Positions 1 through 6,043 of a stretch of DNA of 6,494 nucleotides are shown piece after piece. The position numbers were made by a program, and so were the translations under genes. Positions within the stretch are counted from its first letter, which is position 1. Each line of letters opens with the position of its first letter. The stretch is from Tissierellia bacterium (lineage in GTDB: Bacteria > Bacillota > Clostridia > Tissierellales > Sedimentibacteraceae), in NCBI GenBank assembly GCA_028700795.1, contig JAQVRY010000025.1:2690-9183 (forward strand), in the 5' to 3' direction. The notes beneath the pieces are model-generated. The model worked only from the letters and a program-made list of their open reading frames with translations, ran no database searches and was not told the DNA's origin.

Positions 1-107
1 TGGGTGCTAAAAACAGAAACCTGCCTTCAGGATTAGATATTGAAAAAATAAACATGCCGGATATGCTGTTTGAAAGAATTAAAAAGACGTATAACAAATT
101 AAAATGA
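1..107 (+). CDS. C-terminal end of an unidentified protein (5' truncated by window edge)
   Basis: An open frame enters at the window edge (first full codon at base 3) and runs to a TGA at 105-107, giving 34 residues that end in RIKKTYNKLK. The tail is basic and looks helical. No family motif is recognisable in so short a piece, so no function is proposed. It is read in the same direction as the flavoprotein gene that starts 55 bp downstream, so the two could share a transcript, although the intervening gap is filled by a hairpin repeat whose left arm overlaps this stop codon. The frame is accepted because it is open throughout, lies immediately upstream of a same-strand gene, and uses codons typical of AT-rich genomes. 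Confidence 0.6.
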   Translation, partial: GAKNRNLPSGLDIEKINMPDMLFERIKKTYNKLK

Positions 108-152
108 CATGAGTGTCATTCTGAGGGTTTTAGCCCGAAGAATCTCGTTTTT
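103..152 (+). repeat. Small interspersed hairpin repeat (TGTCATTCTGAG / CGAAGAATCTC family)
   Basis: This stretch matches, from memory, a short repeat seen in many bacterial genomes with the core TGTCATTCTGAG and CGAAGAATCTC. The visible fold is ATTCT (118-122) with AGAAT (139-143), a symmetric GA/GA internal loop (123-124 and 137-138) able to form tandem G-A pairs, then GGG (125-127) with CCC (134-136) around a TTTTAG loop. GAG (111-113) can add to CTC (144-146). Five T residues follow (148-152), so the element resembles an intrinsic terminator on the plus strand. A competing hairpin, AATGACA (103-109) with TGTCATT (114-120), overlaps the stop codon of the upstream gene. Translated, the element gives the meaningless peptide MSVILRVLARRISFL, which explains a false upstream start for the next gene. 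Confidence 0.75.
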
Positions 153-158
153 AGGTGG
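153..158 (+). promoter_or_regulatory. Ribosome binding site that fixes the flavoprotein start
   Basis: AGGTGG lies 4 nt before the ATG at 163. The alternative in-frame ATG at 109 has no purine-rich site before it and would translate the interspersed repeat. The start at 163 is therefore preferred. Confidence 0.75.
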
Positions 159-162
159 TATT

Positions 163-1224
163 ATGAGTAAATTAACGGTTTTAAAATTCGGCACATCTGA
201 AAGATTGGAAAAGATGATTTCATTTTCTATAAATGAATATGAGTATGATCTCATAACAAACGTTGATGAAATGAATGAGCTGCAGAATAAAAAAATATTA
301 TTTGCAATTGAGTTGGGGGATACGGGAATAAATATTGAGCATGTGAAGATGCTAAATAAAATTCGTGCATCAGGACCTGATTTCATGAAAAACTCCATAG
401 GATGTATATTGATAAATTCCCGCAGTGAATTGTTTTCAAGGGCAGAAGCAAGAAGAACGATTTTTTATGCAAATATGGCAGGATGTATGTTTCCTGGGAA
501 GCCACTGTCGGAAGCCACAGGCTCCTTGAAAAATTTCAGCATTCGGCAGACTATTGCTGAAGGCAATACATCATTGGAAGATATGCTTTTGAAGGATTCC
601 AGGGAAGTGGTAGAAAGGGTGGTGAATTATACAATAAGAAGAATTAATGCTCCTAAAATATTGGCACTTTATTCAGGCAATCCCAAAACATCAAATACAT
701 ATGCTCTTTGGAATATGGTAAAGGGAAATTTTGAAAACTATCATATCAATGAAATTCACGTAGAAAACGGCTCAGTTGTAGACTGCAAGGGTTGTCCATA
801 CAAGACATGCAAACACTATTCTCAAAGTACAAACTGCTTTTACGGAGGAATAATGGTTGAAGAAGTCTATCCTGCAATACTTGATTGCGATGTATTGATG
901 ATGCTATGCCCAAACTACAATGATTCAATTAATGCAAATATGTCGGCGGTCATAAATCGATTGACAGCTCTATACCGAAAAACTAAATTTTATGATAAAC
1001 ATTTTTACTCCATAATTGTATCAGGATTCAGCGGAAGCGACGTTTTAGCTCAACAGCTAATAAGTGCATTGAATATAAACAAAACTTTCATGCTTCCTCC
1101 AAAATTCGCTTTGATGGAAACAGCCAACAACCCTGGAGATTTTGAAAAGATAGAAAATATCAGAGAAAAAACTAAAGAATTTGCAGAAAATATTAAAAAA
1201 AGAGTATGTATGTATGGTGATTAA
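163..1224 (+). CDS. Flavodoxin-fold NAD(P)H-dependent FMN reductase / iron-sulfur flavoprotein-like oxidoreductase
   Basis: A 353-residue protein in two parts. The C-terminal half (about 164-345) has the layout of NADPH-dependent FMN reductases and iron-sulfur flavoproteins: strand ILALYSG followed by the FMN-phosphate loop SGNPKTSNT (171-179), a cysteine cluster at C208, C211, C216 and C225 (spacing C-x2-C-x4-C-x8-C) that could bind a [4Fe-4S] cluster, strand DVLMMLCP and PNYND (250-254) near the flavin ring, then NRL (265-267). In the family such proteins move electrons between FMN, a cluster and an unknown partner. The N-terminal half (1-160) has alternating strands and helices but none of these motifs, and may be a degenerate second alpha/beta domain. 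The ATG at 163 follows AGGTGG; a start at 109 would add 18 residues of translated repeat and is rejected. No terminator is visible after the stop, and the convergent tRNA gene begins 44 bp on. The substrate is unknown. Confidence 0.8.
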   Translation: MSKLTVLKFGTSERLEKMISFSINEYEYDLITNVDEMNELQNKKILFAIELGDTGINIEHVKMLNKIRASGPDFMKNSIGCILINSRSELFSRAEARRTIFYANMAGCMFPGKPLSEATGSLKNFSIRQTIAEGNTSLEDMLLKDSREVVERVVNYTIRRINAPKILALYSGNPKTSNTYALWNMVKGNFENYHINEIHVENGSVVDCKGCPYKTCKHYSQSTNCFYGGIMVEEVYPAILDCDVLMMLCPNYNDSINANMSAVINRLTALYRKTKFYDKHFYSIIVSGFSGSDVLAQQLISALNINKTFMLPPKFALMETANNPGDFEKIENIREKTKEFAENIKKRVCMYGD

Positions 1225-1268
1225 TTATGATTATGACTATAGAAGATATTGACATAGAATACGTTTAA

Positions 1269-1342
1269 TCGGGATGACAGGATTTGAACCTGCGGCCCCT
1301 AACACCCCATGCTAGTGCGCTACCAAACTGCGCTACATCCCG
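1269..1342 (-). tRNA. tRNA-Pro, anticodon GGG
   Basis: The reverse strand folds into a complete cloverleaf of 73 nt plus an A discriminator. The acceptor stem is CGGGATG with CATCCCG, the D stem GCGC with GCGC around AGTTTGGTA, the anticodon stem CTAGC with GTTAG, and the T stem GCAGG with CCTGT around TTCAAAT. The anticodon loop is ATGGGGT, with U33, anticodon GGG (34-36) and G37, as expected for proline tRNAs reading CCC and CCU. The variable loop has 5 nt. The 3' CCA is not encoded, since TTA follows the discriminator, so a CCA-adding enzyme is needed. The gene stands alone, convergent with the flavoprotein gene and divergent from the DUF1292 gene. No clear T-run terminator follows it on the minus strand. 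Confidence 0.95.
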
Positions 1343-1354
1343 ACAACATAATAA

Positions 1355-1383
1355 ATTATAACGGAAAAACAGTGTTCTGTAAA
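1355..1383 (-). promoter_or_regulatory. Sigma-A-type promoter of the tRNA-Pro gene
   Basis: On the minus strand the -35 box TTTACA (1383-1378) and the -10 box TATAAT (1360-1355) are separated by exactly 17 nt. The expected start of transcription is near 1348, about 6 nt before the mature tRNA 5' end at 1342. One mismatch to consensus makes it the best promoter in the window, as expected for a stable RNA gene. Confidence 0.85.
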
Positions 1384-1445
1384 GAGGTAAATTATTAAAA
1401 TTACATATTGCATTTTATATTCCATTCTGTTAAAGTCTATGTATA

Positions 1446-1463
1446 TATCCATGGCTATGGATA
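1446..1463 (+). repeat. Short inverted repeat upstream of the DUF1292 gene
   Basis: TATCCAT (1446-1452) and ATGGATA (1457-1463) form a perfect 7-bp inverted repeat around GGCT, 27 bp before the DUF1292 start. It could be an operator or a leader hairpin. No convincing -35/-10 pair for the gene was found in 1384-1489; TTGCAT near 1408 lacks a good partner. Its role is unknown and it may be chance. Confidence 0.35.
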
Positions 1464-1489
1464 AATAAATTATAAGGATGTAAATAAAT

Positions 1490-1885
1490 ATGGATGATAA
1501 AGAATTATTCGGCTGCGGCTGTGAAGATGAAAATTGTGACTGCAATAACGATGAATTTGATGACAACTGTGAATGCGACTGCGGATGCGGTGACCATGAA
1601 GAAGAAATAATGACAATAACATTGGAAGACGGTACAGAGGTTGATTGTGCAATTATTGCAATATTCCCTGTTGAAGAAAAAGATTATATTGCTTTACTTC
1701 CATTGGATGAGAGCGAAGAAGACGGAGAAGTTTTCCTTTACGAATTTAAAGAACATGAAGATGGAATTGAATTGTTAGGTATAGAATCAGACGAAGAATA
1801 TGAATCAGTGACAGAAGCATTTGATGAAATTCTGGAAGAAGCAGATTTAGAAGAATTATTTGATGACGACGAGTACGAAGATTAA
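1490..1885 (+). CDS. DUF1292 family protein with cysteine-rich acidic N-terminal extension
   Basis: A 131-residue, very acidic, soluble protein without a signal peptide or membrane segment. Residues about 40-115 match the DUF1292 (YrzB-like) pattern: MTITLEDGTEVDCAIIAIF, then KDYIALLPLDE, a second strand pair around VFLYEFKEHEDG, and ESDEEYESVTEAFDEIL. The family is common in Firmicutes and has no settled function. The first 33 residues are unusual: eight cysteines in CxC pairs (C9/C11, C16/C18, C27/C29, C31/C33), then H36, among aspartates and glutamates, which suggests metal binding. The C-terminus is a run of D and E residues. AAGGA (1474-1478) lies 11 nt before the ATG, a rather long spacing; the closer ATG at 1478 is followed at once by a stop. 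The gene is monocistronic, divergent from tRNA-Pro, and ends at the palindrome at 1897-1924. Confidence 0.88.
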   Translation: MDDKELFGCGCEDENCDCNNDEFDDNCECDCGCGDHEEEIMTITLEDGTEVDCAIIAIFPVEEKDYIALLPLDESEEDGEVFLYEFKEHEDGIELLGIESDEEYESVTEAFDEILEEADLEELFDDDEYED

Positions 1886-1896
1886 TATATATATAT

Positions 1897-1927
1897 AAGG
1901 AACTGTTGAATTCAACAGTTCCTTTTT
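1897..1927 (+). terminator. Rho-independent terminator, perfect 28-bp palindrome shared by convergent genes
   Basis: AAGGAACTGTTGAA (1897-1910) is followed directly by its exact reverse complement (1911-1924), then a T tract (1923-1927). On the plus strand this is a good intrinsic terminator, 11 nt after the DUF1292 stop. In the minus direction the hairpin is the same, but the tail is TT followed by alternating AT rather than a T run, so it should stop the ftsH-marR transcript less well. The marR stop codon (1914-1912) sits within the right arm. Confidence 0.88.
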
Positions 1928-2370
1928 GCTGCATCTTCTAATTCACTTAATAATTTGTTTAAAAATTCCATACCGGAAATTATGGTTTTAAATTCTTCTT
2001 CCGAAATCTTTTCAATAATAGGTCCGAACATGCTTTTTAAATCTTTGTTTATTTGAAGAAGGGTTTCTTTACCTTTTTCAGTCAGCTTAAGTATGACAAC
2101 TCTCTCATCTATTGAGCTGCGAATCCTGTGAATGAAGCCTTCCCGTTCTAATTTTTTGCACAAATTTGAAGCATTAGGGTTGCTGACATCAATGATTTTT
2201 GATATATTCCCCACTGTAGGCTCATCGCATTCATTAACGGCAATCAAAACTCTGCTTTGCATTGTAGTAAGACCATGAATTTCAACTATCGGCTTGTATG
2301 CTGTTTCAAAATTGGTGTTTGTGAGTCTTATCATATCCCATAATTGTTTTTTTAATAATTTGTCTCTCAT
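1912..2370 (-). CDS. MarR family transcriptional regulator
   Basis: A 152-residue cytoplasmic DNA-binding protein of usual MarR length. The winged helix-turn-helix spans about residues 34-100: LTTMQSRVLIAV (helix 2), VGNISKIIDVS (helix 3), recognition helix NPNASNLCKKLEREG (64-78), then the wing with the family signature D-x-R in SSIDERVVILKLTEKG. The flanking N- and C-terminal helices (1-30 and 105-148) are the usual dimerisation region. MarR proteins normally act as dimers that release DNA on binding a small molecule or after cysteine oxidation; cysteines here are C48, C71 and C152, and no ligand can be inferred. It is the second gene of an operon with ftsH, 8 bp downstream, and its ribosome binding site overlaps the ftsH stop. 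It may regulate its own operon, an inference from position only. The last codons lie inside the shared terminator palindrome. Confidence 0.92.
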   Translation of the reverse strand: MRDKLLKKQLWDMIRLTNTNFETAYKPIVEIHGLTTMQSRVLIAVNECDEPTVGNISKIIDVSNPNASNLCKKLEREGFIHRIRSSIDERVVILKLTEKGKETLLQINKDLKSMFGPIIEKISEEEFKTIISGMEFLNKLLSELEDAAKRNC

Positions 2371-2374
2371 AGTA

Positions 2375-2381
2375 CACCTTA
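2375..2381 (-). promoter_or_regulatory. marR ribosome binding site overlapping the ftsH stop codon
   Basis: On the minus strand TAAGGTG contains the ftsH stop TAA (2381-2379) and the marR Shine-Dalgarno AAGGTG, 4 nt before the ATG at 2370. Such overlap is typical of translational coupling. Confidence 0.75.
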
Positions 2382-4196
2382 CTTATTCAATATTTCCAAG
2401 AATTCTTCGCCGGTTATGGTTTCCTTTGCCTGTAAGAATTCTGCTAATTCATGTAGTTTATCCTCATTTTCCTTCAATATGCCTGTAGCTTTCTCGTGAG
2501 CTGATTTAATTATTTTCATAACCACTTCATCAATTTTGCTTGAAGTTACCGATGAGCATGTAAGTGATGAATCTGCAGATAAGTAAGGATTAGTCACGCT
2601 CTCTAAGGCCATCATACCGAATTCCTCACTCATTCCGTAACGGGTAACCATTGCTCTTGCCAATTTTGTAGCTTGCTCAATATCATTTGATGCGCCTGTT
2701 GTAAAAGTGTTAAATACTACTTCTTCGGCAGCACGTCCACCGGTGAAGGTTACTATTTTGTTAAAAGCTTCTTCCTTTGAAAGAAGAAAGGTTTCCTCTT
2801 CCGCAATCTGCATGGTATAACCCAATGCACCCGATGTTCGAGGTATTATTGTTATTTTATGAACCGGTGCGGAATCAGTTTGTTTTGCAGCCACCAATGC
2901 ATGACCGATTTCATGGTATGCAACGATTTTCTTTTCCTTGGGGGAAATAACCGCATTTTTCCTTTGATAGCCTGCTATTACAACCTCTACGGATTCTTCC
3001 AAATCTTCCTGTGTAGCTTTGTCTCTGCCAAGTTTAACTGCTCTTAAAGCTCCCTCATTGATTATATTGGCCAGTTCTGCACCGCTTGCTCCGGCTGTTG
3101 CTCTTGCTATGGCGTTAAAATCAATATTTTCTTCTAATACTACATTTTTTGCATGAACCTTTAATATTGCTTCACGCCCTGCCAAATCAGGCAGCTCAAC
3201 GGGAATTCTTCTATCAAACCTACCTGGCCTTAGCAAAGCTTTATCCAAGGTTTCAGGTCTGTTTGTTGCAGCTAATATTACAACACCTTTTCTTCCGTCA
3301 AACCCGTCCATTTCTGTCAAAAGCTGATTAAGTGTTTGTTCTCTCTCGTCATTGCCTCCGAATCCGCCGGAGTCTCTTTTTTTACCTATTGTATCTATTT
3401 CGTCTATAAAAACTATACAAGGTGCCTTTTCTTGTGCCTGCTTGAATAAATCCCTGACCTTTGCAGCCCCCATGCCAACGAACATTTCCACAAATTCTGA
3501 GCCTGATATGGAGAAGAAAGGAACCTTTGCTTCTCCTGCAACTGCTCTGGCGAGGAGAGTCTTGCCTGTTCCGGGAGGTCCTACCAATAGTGCTCCCTTA
3601 GGCATTGCCGCTCCTATTTTCTCATACTTTTTAGGATCATGAAGAAAGTCTATAATTTCTGTCAAAGCTTCCTTTGCTTCATCCTGTCCTGCCACATCAT
3701 CAAAGCTTATGCCTGTTTGAGCTTCCACATATATTTTAGCGTTGGCTTTTCCAAACTGCATTGTGCTGCCCATTCTTTTTTGCATTTGTTTGGATAATAA
3801 CTTGCCTATTCCTATGAAGATTACAAGAGGCAGTATCCAGGATAGCAGTGCGGTGAGCAATATATTTGTTTCTTTTTCAATCACTCTGTCAAATTTAATA
3901 TTATTTCCTGCAGCACGCAATCTGTCAACCAACATAGGGTCTTCAAATCTTCCCGTTTTATATATGGTTCCTTCATTTTTGCTGGATAAAAAAGCAATTT
4001 GTTTGCTGTCAATTTCAACTGTGGTTACTTCTTCTGCTTCTACCATATTTAAAAATGTTCCATAATCAACCTCTACGATTTGAGATTGAATTTTTTGGAA
4101 ATAAGGAAATACTGCAGCATTCAATAGAATAATTACTAACATTACAATCATGTAGTAATATATAAATGGTTTCTTTGGATTTTGTTGTTCTTTCAT
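2379..4196 (-). CDS. ftsH: ATP-dependent zinc metalloprotease FtsH
   Basis: A 605-residue membrane-anchored AAA+ protease that unfolds and degrades membrane and soluble proteins as a hexamer. Domains in order: short cytoplasmic N-terminus, membrane helix (about 11-32), external domain of roughly 80 residues, second membrane helix (about 112-132), AAA+ module (about 165-400), M41 peptidase (about 405-603). Key motifs are Walker A GPPGTGKT (206-213), pore loop MFVGMGA (238-244), Walker B IVFIDE (261-266), the second region of homology with ATNRPETLD (310-318) and the arginine fingers in RPGRFDRR (323-330), zinc site HEIGH (428-432) and the third zinc ligand D505 in ASNDIEQAT. All catalytic residues are present. 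HEIGH replaces the more usual HEAGH, and the protein lacks a long C-terminal tail, like accessory FtsH copies of Clostridia. AGGAGG (4209-4204) lies 7 nt before the ATG. It is the first gene of an operon with marR and diverges from guaB. Confidence 0.97.
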   Translation of the reverse strand: MKEQQNPKKPFIYYYMIVMLVIILLNAAVFPYFQKIQSQIVEVDYGTFLNMVEAEEVTTVEIDSKQIAFLSSKNEGTIYKTGRFEDPMLVDRLRAAGNNIKFDRVIEKETNILLTALLSWILPLVIFIGIGKLLSKQMQKRMGSTMQFGKANAKIYVEAQTGISFDDVAGQDEAKEALTEIIDFLHDPKKYEKIGAAMPKGALLVGPPGTGKTLLARAVAGEAKVPFFSISGSEFVEMFVGMGAAKVRDLFKQAQEKAPCIVFIDEIDTIGKKRDSGGFGGNDEREQTLNQLLTEMDGFDGRKGVVILAATNRPETLDKALLRPGRFDRRIPVELPDLAGREAILKVHAKNVVLEENIDFNAIARATAGASGAELANIINEGALRAVKLGRDKATQEDLEESVEVVIAGYQRKNAVISPKEKKIVAYHEIGHALVAAKQTDSAPVHKITIIPRTSGALGYTMQIAEEETFLLSKEEAFNKIVTFTGGRAAEEVVFNTFTTGASNDIEQATKLARAMVTRYGMSEEFGMMALESVTNPYLSADSSLTCSSVTSSKIDEVVMKIIKSAHEKATGILKENEDKLHELAEFLQAKETITGEEFLEILNK

Positions 4197-4225
4197 ATGT
4201 CATCCTCCTCTAATTAACAAAATAT

Positions 4226-4253
4226 GTATACACTATATATATTATATATTATA
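4226..4253 (-). promoter_or_regulatory. Probable ftsH-marR promoter region (-10) with nearby operator-like motif
   Basis: The minus strand upstream of ftsH is extremely AT-rich. TATAAT occurs at 4253-4248 and again at 4246-4241, but no convincing -35 box sits at 16-18 nt, so this is a weak call. Between these boxes and the ribosome binding site lies ATATAGTGTATAC (4238-4226), which recurs with one mismatch at 6119-6131 on the plus strand. Its place just downstream of the -10 would suit a repressor site. The full divergent intergenic stretch (4197-4460) otherwise shows only a weak 8-bp interrupted hairpin near 4290-4312 and no riboswitch I recognise. Confidence 0.35.
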
Positions 4254-4387
4254 ACCATTAAATATTAAAGTAATCTTAAGAAAATAATAGAGCGATAAAG
4301 ATGCTTTGCCTCAACAAGGGTTTATAAAACAGCTCAGGAATTTATTATGGTATTATATAAAATTTATTGATAATTTTTTTGTTAGGC

Positions 4388-4416
4388 TTGAGTTGACATT
4401 AGTATTATGGTATGAT
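4388..4416 (+). promoter_or_regulatory. guaB promoter, extended -10 type
   Basis: TTGAGT (4388-4393) and TATGAT (4411-4416) are spaced by 17 nt, and TGG directly before the -10 supplies the TGn extension. Transcription would start near 4423, giving a short leader of about 38 nt. A perfect TTGACA (4393-4398) overlaps the -35 but has no -10 at a workable distance. A second TGG-TATTAT motif at 4348-4356 could be an upstream alternative but lacks a -35. Confidence 0.6.
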
Positions 4417-4460
4417 AGCAATTATTAAAAAGCAATTAACAATAAGAAAAGGAGACCAAG

Positions 4461-5951
4461 ATGGCATTTATTATAAACGAGCCTTCCAGAACATTTGGAG
4501 AATATTTACTTTTACCAAATTTGACTACAAAAGACTGTATTGTTGAGAATGTTGATTTAAGAACACCCATTACCCGGTTTAAAAAAGGCGAAGCTCCTGA
4601 AATAAAGCTTAATATACCTTTTTCTTCAGCTATAATGCAATCTGTTTCTGATAACAATATGGCAATAGCCTTGGCGAAAAACGGCGGCATATCTTTTATC
4701 TATTGCTCACAGTCAATAGAAAGTGAAGCAGAAATGGTAAAGAAGGTTAAAAAGTATAAAGCCGGATTCGTAATTAGTGATTCTAATTTAACACCGGAGC
4801 ATACACTAATGGATGTATTAGATTTGAAAGCAGAAACCGGTCATTCAACCATGGCTATAACAGAAGATGGCTCTTCTTCCGGAAAGCTTCTTGGAATTGT
4901 AACCGGAAGGGATTACAGAACAAGCCGAGATTCATTGGATAAAAAGGTGAAAGATTTTATGACTCGCGGAGAAAAGCTGATAGTTGGAAAAGAAGGAATT
5001 ACCCTTTCTGAAGCCAATGATATAATTTGGGAGCACAAGTTGAATTCTCTTCCCATCGTAGACAAAGATTTTAGATTGGTATACATGGTATTCAGAAAAG
5101 ATTATTCGGAAGACAAGGAAAACCCGAATTCCTTGTTGGACGCTCATAAAAGATATGTTGTGGGAGCAGGTATTAATTCTCGGGATTATAAGGATAGGGT
5201 TCCTGCCCTTGTCGAAGCAGGAGCAGATATTCTTTGCATAGACTCATCTGAGGGATTCAGTGAATGGCACCATGAAACAATTAATTGGATAAAGAAAACA
5301 TATGACAACAAGGTTAAGGTAGGAGCCGGCAATGTAGTTGAGAAGGAAGGCTTTAAATATTTGGCTGATGCAGGTGCTGACTTTGTGAAGGTAGGTATCG
5401 GAGGAGGCTCAATCTGCATTACACGTGAGCAGAAGGGAATAGGAAGAGGCCAGGCTTCAGCTGTAATGGATGTTGCTAAAGCACGGGATGAATATTTCGA
5501 AAAAACCGGAGAATATGTGCCTGTATGCTCGGACGGTGGAATCGTTTTGGATTATCATATAACCCTTGCATTAGCTATGGGAGCAGATTTCGTAATGCTT
5601 GGAAGATATTTTGCAGGATTTGATGAAAGTCCTACCAATAAAATTAAATACGGAAGTGGATACGTTAAGGAATATTGGGGAGAAGGCTCCAACAGGGCAA
5701 GAAACTGGGCAAGGTATGATTTAGGAGGAAAAGCAGGACTTCAGTTTGAAGAAGGTGTTGATTCCTATGTACCTTATGCAGGCAAGCTTGATGACGGACT
5801 TGGAAGCACTCTTCATAAAATAAAATCAACCATGTGTAATTGTGGCACAAAATCAATCAAGGATCTTCAGACAAATGGTAGACTTACAGTTGTTTCAGCT
5901 ACAAGTTTAACTGAAGGCGGAGCACATGATGTTATTTTGAAAAATCAATAG
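4461..5951 (+). CDS. guaB: IMP dehydrogenase (GuaB), Tritrichomonas-type
   Basis: A 496-residue cytoplasmic enzyme that oxidises IMP to XMP with NAD+, the first committed step of GMP synthesis; active as a tetramer. The (beta/alpha)8 barrel is split by a CBS-type subdomain (about 102-218). Active-site features: D261 in CIDSSEG, the loop GIGGGSICITREQ with catalytic C319, the IMP-phosphate-binding region SDGG (357-360, D358), GRYFAG (381-386), and the mobile flap with the catalytic pair R418-Y419 in NWARYDLGG. The C-terminus EGGAHDV is typical. Instead of the common bacterial GPGSICTTR it has GGGSICITREQKGIGRGQ, which I recall from the Tritrichomonas foetus enzyme, where the catalytic residues also carry the numbers 261, 319, 358, 418 and 419. 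GGAG (4451-4454) lies 6 nt before the ATG. The gene stands alone, divergent from ftsH; no terminator follows closely, the first being at 6199. Confidence 0.97.
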   Translation: MAFIINEPSRTFGEYLLLPNLTTKDCIVENVDLRTPITRFKKGEAPEIKLNIPFSSAIMQSVSDNNMAIALAKNGGISFIYCSQSIESEAEMVKKVKKYKAGFVISDSNLTPEHTLMDVLDLKAETGHSTMAITEDGSSSGKLLGIVTGRDYRTSRDSLDKKVKDFMTRGEKLIVGKEGITLSEANDIIWEHKLNSLPIVDKDFRLVYMVFRKDYSEDKENPNSLLDAHKRYVVGAGINSRDYKDRVPALVEAGADILCIDSSEGFSEWHHETINWIKKTYDNKVKVGAGNVVEKEGFKYLADAGADFVKVGIGGGSICITREQKGIGRGQASAVMDVAKARDEYFEKTGEYVPVCSDGGIVLDYHITLALAMGADFVMLGRYFAGFDESPTNKIKYGSGYVKEYWGEGSNRARNWARYDLGGKAGLQFEEGVDSYVPYAGKLDDGLGSTLHKIKSTMCNCGTKSIKDLQTNGRLTVVSATSLTEGGAHDVILKNQ

Positions 5952-6008
5952 GCATTAAGAGTAAAATTTCGAATTTCGCTGTAGTTTCTAAGGTCCTAAT
6001 AATTTTTC

Positions 6009-6037
6009 TTGCAAATATATGATGTATTTGCTATACT
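6009..6037 (+). promoter_or_regulatory. Sigma-A-like promoter downstream of guaB
   Basis: TTGCAA (6009-6014) and TATACT (6032-6037) are separated by 17 nt, and TGC before the -10 gives an extended -10 element. The spacer is almost entirely a perfect inverted repeat, GCAAATA (6011-6017) with TATTTGC (6025-6031) around TATGATG, which could be a binding site overlapping the promoter. A transcript would start near 6044. Confidence 0.5.
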
Positions 6038-6043
6038 ATATGT

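Noticed and set aside
109..162. N-terminal extension of the flavoprotein starting at the ATG at 109
   Set aside because: The added residues are translation of the interspersed repeat, there is no ribosome binding site before 109, and AGGTGG precedes the ATG at 163.
1227..1268. 13-codon frame (MIMTIEDIDIEYV) starting 2 nt after the flavoprotein stop and ending at the tRNA 3' end
   Set aside because: Very short, without a clear ribosome binding site or family resemblance; it could be a gene remnant, but nothing supports that.
2859..4065. Several plus-strand open frames opposite ftsH
   Set aside because: They are antisense shadows of a fully conserved ftsH reading frame, with no family motifs or ribosome binding sites of their own.
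4290..4350. Possible purine or other riboswitch upstream of guaB
   Set aside because: No conserved purine-riboswitch core is present, the only hairpin (about 4290-4312) is interrupted by bulges, and the likely promoter at 4388-4416 lies downstream of it.
4436..5856. Minus-strand open frames opposite guaB
   Set aside because: Antisense shadows of a complete guaB; the residues show no recognisable protein pattern.
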